Positions 55,505 through 64,000 of a stretch of 64,000 nucleotides of DNA are shown here, in pieces (the stretch's first letter is position 1; each line of letters begins with the position of its first letter). A program made the position numbers and the translations under genes. The stretch lies in the NCBI GenBank assembly GCA_029834535.1, contig JAQMWT010000252.1:1-64000 (forward strand). The letters run 5' to 3'. The DNA is from Chrysophaeum taylorii. Its lineage: Eukaryota; Sar; Pelagophyceae; Pelagomonadales; Pelagomonadaceae. Below the pieces are notes generated by a model. The model saw only the letters and a list, made by a program, of their open reading frames with translations. It was not told where the DNA came from and did no database searches.

Positions 55505-58500
55505 AGAGTCGACGGTCGAGTCGAATAGATTGCGACTTCGACGAGGACTTTTGTTGGTGGAAACGACGCGGCTTTGCCGCCTGAGCGTCTCGAACCCTCT
55601 TCGACGGGCCGCTCCCCGGAGGGCCTGGTTACCTCTTCCTCTTCCTCTCGTCGCTGCCTACTCGGGCCCGCGCTGGGGAGGCGGGGGCTCGCAGTACCCG
55701 ACGGGGGCGTCGAAGTCAACGTTGCAATCCGTCTCGACATGAAGGCCGCGTCGGCGAAGCGCCTGAACCCCAAGTACCGTCGGCCTTTAGTCGGGCGACG
55801 GAGTTGGTCCCCGCGGTCACGAGGAAAATGTCCAGGCGGCGCTCGGAACGGCGCGCGGATTCGCAGGTCGAGAGTGCGCTCTGCGTATTGTCACGAACGT
55901 CGCCTTGGGCAGCGACACGTTTTTCACGTGGACGGGCCGACGCCTCCAGCATCACGTTCTGGAGCATCTGGCAGGTAGCATTCCCTCGGGAGCGGTGAGT
56001 TCCATCACGACCGAGCGCTGCCGCCCGCAGGCGGAGGACCGTCGCAGGCGATCGGATACTCGATCTCGCGGAGCTCCTCGTTTGGCTGGCAGAATGCGTA
56101 AACGGCTCGACTGCGGCGGTGGCAGGCTGCCAGGTGGTATTGCTGGCGGGCGTTTGGTGCGCCAGCCGATGTGTCAACCGCACCCCTTTCGGGTCTTTCA
56201 GCGAATTCGCCAGGAATTGAAATGCGGCTGAGATATAATGCGGTCGCAATGCCTGTGACGACGACTGCTACGTCGCTGGTATTTAACTACTGAGTTTCGG
56301 CGCCCCAGCCACCGTACACGGGCGATCGGCCGAGTGTGAGCCCGGCGCACCACGCCTTTCTACAGCAACGTTTCTTTCTTTCATGGGGCATATCGATCGA
56401 GGTTTGGAAGGCGGTATCGCGGCGCGGTCGTGCCGCCTGAGCTACGCCTTCACAGGCGGAGCCGCTGACTCGTCGACAGCGGCCGATATTTCGACTCGAC
56501 TTTGCCGACAACGCGGTGCCAATTCGCCGGAATCAGCCATACCGAAATCAGAGTGGCGGGTTGCATTCGAGGTGGGCTCCGGCGCTGGCAACTGGCAAAA
56601 CTGCAACCTGGCGGACCGTCTTCCGGTACGGAAGCTTGCGCGACAACTGTCGCCTGAATCATCATCGGGCTTGAACCGAAAGAAGACTTATTGGTGTGGC
56701 GTCTGTACTTGCGAAGGCAGTTTATGGCGTCTGCGTGCCACATCTCGGGTAAGCGCGGCGCCAGCGGCGGCGGTGTCTCGGAGATTCGAAGAAGAAGAAG
56801 AAAGGTGCGGCCGACAGTCGCACCACCACCACGACGGCTCGTTCGTCGGGCGGCGTTCGCGACGACAGCACCGACTGCGTGCACCGTGTCGTTGTCGAGG
56901 ATCTCGGCGACGGCACGACCCACCACGGAGTTTGGGGTGTTCCCGTGTCCCGCCGGAACGTACGCGATAGTCGGCGGCAGCGCCAACTGCGAAAATATGC
57001 CGCTTCAGGCATCGTAGAGTGGAGGGTATTACGTCTCCAACGTCGGCGAGATTTCGTCGGTCCGGCAACGGCGTTTCCAGACGACGATGCGCTCTACACA
57101 TTGAAGCGACCGGGAGCCGGCATGAGGCGTCGCGGCCTTCGAACGAGTGGTAACCTGCGACGGTATGCGGCGCGTCCCACTGCGGTGCGAAAATTCCCAG
57201 CACATGTCCGCGGCACCGGCATGAGACGTCTTTGGCTGCGTCGCACGTCGCCTTGACGACAACGACTGTTGGCAAATCTTTAAATTACGGCGGCGGCGGC
57301 GTTTGCCGATAAATGGCCAACCGAGCTGCCGTGTTTGACACCTCGACGACGCGCCGGGTTGGTCAGTGCCACCCATCCTGCGTCGTCTATTAAGCCGGAG
57401 AAGATCCGAATCCTCCCGTTCACCCGACCGACTCAGCGCATCCTCGGCAGATAATGCTTCGTGAAGGGACGCCAGACGACGTCCAGCGGCGCGTCGCCTC
57501 CTCGTCCTCCGCGACCATAACATCTTTCGGACCCGGCTGCGGCGACTCTTGTCACGGACAATCGACCTTGCAACTACAGCGGCGTCTTGCCACACCATAT
57601 TCGCTTGCGCAGGCTCGACCCAGCATGTCAGCGACGTGATGCATGGCGGCGGCACTGTTCGTCAGCTACGCCTTCGCTAATGCAGGCATGCGCTGATGAT
57701 TCGATGCCTCCGACCCAGGCATCACGCCACCAGAAGAGATTACGAACTGTTGGACCACGTTCGACGACGGCGACTCGGGCATTTCTCTTGAAGCCGAGAA
57801 GACACGGACGGCTGTCGTTCTGCCTGTCGATTCCGTGTCGGCGGCCATTACGAGCACCTTTATCATCAGTATCTATTCGCGGCAACGACGACGCGCCGTA
57901 GCATTTTTAATGTCGTGCCACATTGGTCGAGAATCGAATTCCGGCGTCGTCGTCACGAGTGCGCAGCCTATTCGGCCGCTGCGAGCGTCGACGAGAGATG
58001 CCGCCGAGATGCCTGGCGGGCCAGTTCGGCTGGCGCGATCGCCACTGCGGCCCCCGCTTCCCGTTCGAGGGGCTCGGAAAGTGACTCCGACGCAGGTTGT
58101 CAATCGATCTTCGTTCGCTTTGTCGCTTCACTCCCTCGGCGCTTGGACGCGTAACTATCACCGCCTGTCTCGGGGCGTTTTGCGATCTTTCATCGGCGCC
58201 AGTGACCGAAACCCGGCGTCGCGACCGACATCGTATTACGCCGAGCGCTATGCTCGACGACGTGATAATGCCCCGAAACCCGACTTACGGCTCACGAATG
58301 CGTGCGGCCGCGAGGACGCGGTCGCCCGCCGTACCACCGCTTTACACTTGCCTCAGCACGACTAGCGACAGTGTTCGCGGTTTGCGCGACTCCTCGCCAA
58401 CCCATTCGTCTTCCGCGGTTTCAGTCGATGCAACAAGTGCGCATCAGATCGCTACTACTCGGCTGCGGCAACCGGTACCAGGCGATCATTTGGCGCGTGA

Positions 58501-61500
58501 TTAATGCCGGCTGCGGCAGACTCTATTCGCGTGCGGGACGCATTGGAAATGTATTCCGAACTACGTCGTGTTTGGAAACGGACACGAGCAGGGCCGGCTG
58601 TACGCCAGGTTGCCGACGCTCGGCATTTGCGCCACTGTGCCGTCTACGGCGACGCTGCAATCACGCGTTTCCGCGGACCACCTTCAGGCCGGTACTCGTC
58701 AGCAGAATAGTTACGACGTGTGTCTGACGACGCCGTCTCGGTCGATCCTGATAATTCAGCGATCACCATTAACCGCGCCAGTCAACATTTACAGGAACGC
58801 CTATCTGGGGCGCATCGAAAACATCGAAAAATCTCGGCGGGGTCATTTATTACCAGTGCATCATCGAAAGCTATTATCCAGAGAACGACGGCTTTAACCC
58901 TCTGGCTGCGAAACGAACGACGTTGAAACCGCAGAAACATTCGATTCAGCTGGTAGTCTGGCGCGAAGGCGACGCCAGCGGCGACCACGTACTGTCGCGT
59001 GACCGTACAAACGTACGGGTCCAACATCGACTACGGCAATGGAACAGATCACGATGAGCTGCAGTCGGACGACGGGTACTGACGCTCACGCCGACGCTCA
59101 GCGTAAGACCGACATTGCTGCGGCCTACAATACGGTGTTGATCGCGTCGCGGTTGAGAGCGCCGACGTGATAGCGGCGTCACCTTTAGCGTCGACGTACT
59201 CGGATTGCCTACTTTTGATTGGCACGGCGTTGGATCGTGTTTCTATATGCAGTCCTGTGATTTTCAAAAACTCGACATTTTCTACCGTGCCGAGATAATG
59301 GTGGCATCAGCTTGCGGCGATCGCTCGGTGAACGGCTGGCACGCCGGGTACTATCCGTTTACGTTGACCATCGACGTACTGCGACGATAACCGTCTACTG
59401 CGACTCACGGTGATTCGTCGTCCGTAGACAACGTCAACGATTCTCAGAATCAATGCAGTATACCTGCGTCTCGACTACGTCGTACATGGTGGTCCCAATA
59501 ACTGGCGATCTCGTTCTCGTGACCTCAAGCTGTTCGCGACGCTGCCCAATTTCGACGACTTCTTCTTATGTGGACGTCCCAGCGACGATGGCGTCACAGC
59601 AGGCGAGGACGGCGTACGTACCGACGTTCGTTGTTCCTCGTCGTCATCATCGTATCATCGCTGCGGCTTTGCCATCTGCGAGACTCTCGACCGCGTCGGT
59701 AACATCTGCCTTAGTCTGAAATCGCGCTGCTGTGTTGCTGGGCGGTCACGCAGACGCAACGTGCGCCGGTATTTCCAGCGACACGGCCTACGTCGTAGGC
59801 TGGCACGTGTGACATTCTCGTCGCCGACGTAATCGTACTACGTGCCGACGACGTCTGGGTCGGTAACATTGTTGGCTTTCGCCAACATCATTTCGGCACC
59901 ATTTTCAACCAGCTCTTACGCCCGACCTCTCGTGACAGTTCAACCTTCTCATTACAGGTGGCGGAACCATCCTGAACATTGGCACAATTTAGTGCTGTAC
60001 CTTTCGGGGTTGGCAGGATGCGTAGTTTTTACTGACGTCCGAACGACGCGAGCGTTAATAACGTCGAACACGACAGCGCCTCAGACACGACTACAGGCAC
60101 CGGTGACGACTCTGGCCGGCGGACATTTTGTCGGCGAGCTTGACGTACGCAGTTTCCATTCTCGACGTCAACAACCGTCGCCGCACACTGCGGCTGCCGA
60201 CAAGCGCGATGTTGTCTCCTTCTCCGCAGACAGTCCGCCCTCACCTTCAACAGTTGATGTACGCAATCTTAGCGATTTCGGAGAAGATTACGTCGTTCAC
60301 CGGCCCAGTTGCTCGACAGCTTCAACTTCACTTATCTGTCGGCGCGAGAGACGTCGACGCCGCCACGACATGGCGACTGCTGTCGTCGGCCACAACCAAG
60401 CACCGTTCGAGTTCAGCTTTTCTGTGAGCCGACGGCGTGGTAAAGGGCGATTGCGATGCAGACGACGACCGGTCCGTAATCGTTGCGGCTTTCGGCTACA
60501 GCGTGATATCTCGTCAATTCCAACGGCTGCTCTGACGAATCTTATTTCGACTACGGCACGTTTGCATCTCTAAGACTACGTCGCAACATCTGAATTCTTA
60601 TACAGCCATTTTCTGGCTGATCGACGAACAACATCTGTCAATCGACAGACTGCAGGAACTCACCGCAAAGCAGGAACCAACATCACCGTTGCGACTCTCG
60701 ACACCGCCAAACGAAGAAGAGATTGGACGAATCGTCGTCCCCGTACTCGCTGGTGACGATCTGTTGCGCCGACGGCAGATGCAGCCAGGCACGTCATAAG
60801 CGAGTTCCACGATATCTCGATCACCGTCACCGGAATTCGACGAGTGTACGACGAGTCTCACGGGCCGGTGGGCGTCGACGAACCGGTATTCGACTCATGC
60901 AGCTTGATGCGAACCCTCCGCGACGAACGGCGACATCTGTTGTGCGCTGCCGCGGCTGACTAATCACCGAGCTTTAGATCTGGCTGACATTCATGTTTAG
61001 CAAGTGTTTGATCTTCAACCGAAGAATATTCAGTTGCGCCAACGTGATGGCGGCCCGTGAACATTATCGCGATCTGTACTCTCAGGAACGCGGCTGTGAC
61101 CTCGACCCAGCTTTGTTCCCGCAGTCAGGCTGACATGAATACCGTCTCGGCAATTACGACGCGACCACTAACACGCGATTCTGGCCGTGCATCAGCACCG
61201 AAATATGTTTATCGGTTTGAGAATAAGTTCACACCTGGCGCTCTGCGCTCCCGCGGCGTCGACGGATGATGTGCAGGCGGATACGGTCGACGTTGGCGCG
61301 CTCCCGACGACTACACGGCGCGTCGGCGCAGATCTGCTGTGCAGCGGCATCTGCGCTTCAACCGGCAGGCAGCTGTCGGAAGCAACAGGTGGGTTACCCT
61401 GCGATGCCTGCGAGCACCGAATGCGATGCGGCGTATTGCGTTGACATGCTGCTCGGTGCAGCGGCTCGTACGCGCGGCACGCTCCGACGCGGCTTATCCG

Positions 61501-64000
61501 GCACCGGGCGACGACGGCTTCGAGTGCGCAACGGCGATCGTCGACTGCCATACTACGCCCGCTATTCCTCGGCACCGTAAGTGCACGACGGCCACTGAAA
61601 TCGGCCTCGACCGACGCCTTCGGACGAATCGGGCGTTCTTCGATCGCAGCATCTCACTACTCTGGCGCCAGCCTACGGCGACTACCTGGCGGCACACAAC
61701 AATCGATCACCGCCTCGGACGCGCAGCGGTGACGCTCCGGGACATACGCGGCGCTCGCCGTGGTCACCGTCGCTCACACGAGGAGGCCGTCTGCATTCAC
61801 CGTTGGGCGGTTCGTGGTAGCCTCCATCGTCGATAATCGGCATTTTGCGTTTCAGAAATTACAACGCGAACATCGTGAGGCGCGTGAGGGCGGCGGCGAG
61901 ACGAGCGGCAATACCCCACATCAAAGGCATAATGGAAGCCCACGACAAATCTTATCGCCGTCCGTACATCCAGTTATGCGAGCACCGAATACGTCGCCTC
62001 CGACTCGCGATCGTCACGAGATCGGGTGTTACCGTTGACCGGAAAAACAGCGCTCGGCGATTGGAAGCCAGAACATCTACGACACGAACATCCACGGCGC
62101 GCCGACGTCGCGTCGGTTTCGTGGATTTCAGGCGACATTCGCCGGCTCGCACGGCGGCGACAGCCCGCGAGTACCTCAGCGGTTTCGACCGGCCCGGCCG
62201 AACAAACTGGCCGCGTGCGACCAGCAGATTACGAGGGCGTCACGGGCAACTGAAGCCGCCGCATGGTAACAACAGTTCTCAACGCGAAACCGTCGTGTCA
62301 GTCGGGCAAAGGAATAAAAACGCGAAGAGCACTCCCGACCCCAACGCCAGATGATGTCAAGCAAGCCACCCGGGAAGTACCGCCTCTCGTAGCTTTCGTC
62401 GTCGTGATCGTCGTCCTACGACTCGTCTCGCCAGTGCGGTGATAGTCAGCATTTAGGCTGCGCCAACTCCCGAGCCGGCCCGCCCGGCTACGCAGGCCTG
62501 CCTCTTCGACCACGCCGACGTAGATAGAAGGCTATCTTACGTGACCCGTCAGCCACTACGCGATCAACTGCACGACGATCGCCGGCGACGAGCAGGTCGT
62601 CGCTGATGATCGACGGTCGGGCAGTGGCGTCGGCGTAGGCGCGAACGCTCGATTACACGAGTCTCGCCAGCCATCCGGCTACGCGGCGACAGCGTGATTA
62701 TTTATAGCATCGACTGGTGACAGCCTGATCCCTCGAGACAATGAACGGCGAAAAGCGTCTCCGCAGACAGCAAAAATAGCGTACACGGCACCCAGGTAAG
62801 AAGGCTATCGAGCATGAGTGTGTGTTGGCAAACTCCGGACAGCTACATGCCAATATCGCGGCTAACGCGTAAATCATTTACTGTTCATTTCAGACAGCTG
62901 AGATATAACATATTGGACGACGACTTAAAACGTCGACGCGTGCGTGATTCTCGTTATCATTCAGCGTAACAACAGCACTGCGTGCTTCTTCTTCGTCTTC
63001 AGAAATGCGACTTACGCTGCCGAATGAACGTACAAACCAGTCGTTTGCCTATTACATAGGCCAAAATCTTCCGGCAGGCAACCTCGAAATTCATTAGTGG
63101 TTTCACCTGTTCCCATTTATATCTGCCGTTTCAAACGATCGTTTTCAGCTGCAACGAGCTGGTTTCAGCCATCACGGGCACTTTCGTTGCATCTGCACCT
63201 ACTCGACCGATTTCGTAATCGGCGACGTGGGACCACGGCTATCACGTACACGAGATTCAACATCGCGGCAAGGCGCGACATCGAAGCTACCGACGAAGGA
63301 ACTGAAAGACAGTCTTTCTCCTGACACAGGCTCGTGCGACTCAGACGTACAGGCTGTGCCTCGGCTCCCGGGAGCGGCGCTGGCCGTGATCTCGGATCCT
63401 CGCGGAGATTTCGGCGAACAGACGTCCTCATCAGCGCGACTGCCGCGTCACGTTCCTGGTACCGCCGGCTATGGTCGTCATCTTTTTCAGGCGATCTCAT
63501 TCACGGAAATCTCTGCGTCGCCTGGCACCGTCATCGCTGGCCGCAATTAACTACGGCGGCCGCAATACCATCTCTTCGGCAAAGTGCCGACGTCGTCTGT
63601 GGAATGGGTCGGGCGTGACGTATTGTTTATTCGGCTGAGCCTGCCATCAGAGTACTGCCAGCGTATCGGCGGAGATATGACTCGAATCGACGATGATCGA
63701 CATGCTATCGCGACATTCCTTCGGTATTGCCGCAATCTTCGGCACGGCGATCTCGGTTGGTCAGCACAGGCGTCGCCGACCGTTTCGTCGGACTAACAGT
63801 TCGACGACGACGACGCAGGCGATCCTGGTGAGGAGCACTTCGGCCAGCGGCGAGCATTGGCTACGACGACCTGTTAAAATCGCCGTGTTCCTCACGCCAG
63901 CAAGCGACACAGGCGTCGGCGAGTTCAGTGACCTCGTACTCGAATCTCGTTCACAACGTCACCTCATCTGCGGCGCAACTCTCAGGTCGCCCGGCAGACG
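55505..64000 (+). pseudogene. Degraded inverted copy of UFD1 3'-to-5' and of the giant receptor gene
   Basis: The plus strand here matches the minus strand of 54.14 kb down to 41.6 kb without rearrangement. Anchors: 55571-56030 matches UFD1 (shared CTTTGCCGCCTGAGCG, CTCTTCCTCTCGTCG and GTCGAAGTCAACGTTGCAAT); 56930-57060 matches the Cys-rich repeats; 60100-60200 matches a cadherin linker (shared TCCATTCTCGACGTCAAC); 62370-62420 matches the basic insertion; and 63930-64000 matches about 41610-41700 (shared TGACCTCGTACTCG and CTCTCAGGTCGCCC). About 12.5 kb of source is compressed into 8.5 kb by small dispersed deletions with scattered substitutions. No frame survives for more than a few dozen codons. 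Coding and intergenic parts are affected alike. Confidence 0.85.

Noticed and set aside
1-64000. tRNA, rRNA or viral gene content
   Set aside because: No cloverleaf with a GTTCRANNC arm, no rRNA core sequence and no virus hallmark gene could be recognised by eye; a covariance-model scan was not possible.
56250-64000. Numerous 60-240-codon frames in the degraded copy as novel small proteins
   Set aside because: They are out-of-frame readings of the decayed inverted copy of the giant gene, with no frame continuing past a few dozen matching codons.

Overview
This window is nuclear DNA of a GC-rich unicellular eukaryote, most likely a heterokont (stramenopile) alga of the pelagophyte type. Sec61 gamma, UFD1 and spliceosomal introns of about 50 nt make it eukaryotic. 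The compact, mostly single-exon genes and the giant cadherin/IPT receptor-like protein point to a marine alga. The organism assignment is inference; no rRNA or other marker is present.

Layout. 1-3.9 kb: relics of an unidentified gene and of a secreted alpha-amylase, then a decayed hAT transposon. 3.9-10.5 kb: an intact cytochrome c peroxidase/ascorbate peroxidase-type gene, a microsatellite-rich gap and an intact TPR/armadillo protein resembling TTC12. 10.6-17 kb: four copies of a Helitron-type helicase fragment, one plus and three minus. The first two face each other and bracket two small intact genes: a methyltransferase-DTW-zinc-finger fusion and a SnoaL/NTF2-like protein. 17-19.9 kb: a second, fuller hAT copy with a BED finger and subterminal repeat arrays. 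20-22.6 kb: unidentified decayed sequence. 22.6-26.6 kb: a divergent Sec61 gamma/TPR gene pair, then a Crypton-type tyrosine recombinase gene with two small introns, one of which looks born from a tandem duplication. 27.8 kb: a perfect 69-bp inverted repeat. 29-32.1 kb: an intact ABC half-transporter carrying a ZZ-like zinc finger, tail to tail with a cupin gene. 32.4-37 kb: a REJ/polycystin-like gene broken by many frameshifts. 38.2-52.8 kb: one uninterrupted 14.6-kb frame for a 4,876-residue surface receptor-like protein. 53.4-54.3 kb: UFD1.

55.5-64 kb is the largest surprise. It is a collinear, inverted, very degraded copy of 54.1 down to 41.6 kb, holding the UFD1 3' part, the intergenic spacer and about three quarters of the giant gene. 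It is compressed from about 12.5 kb to 8.5 kb by dispersed small deletions. This could be a real decayed inverted duplication. The constant deletion bias also fits a fold-back (inverted) long read with poor second-strand base calling.

The intact genes form no obvious pathway. They are housekeeping functions (translocon, UFD1, peroxidase, ABC export, probable cilium assembly, tRNA modification) set in an accessory landscape of hAT, Helitron and Crypton remains and broken surface-protein genes.
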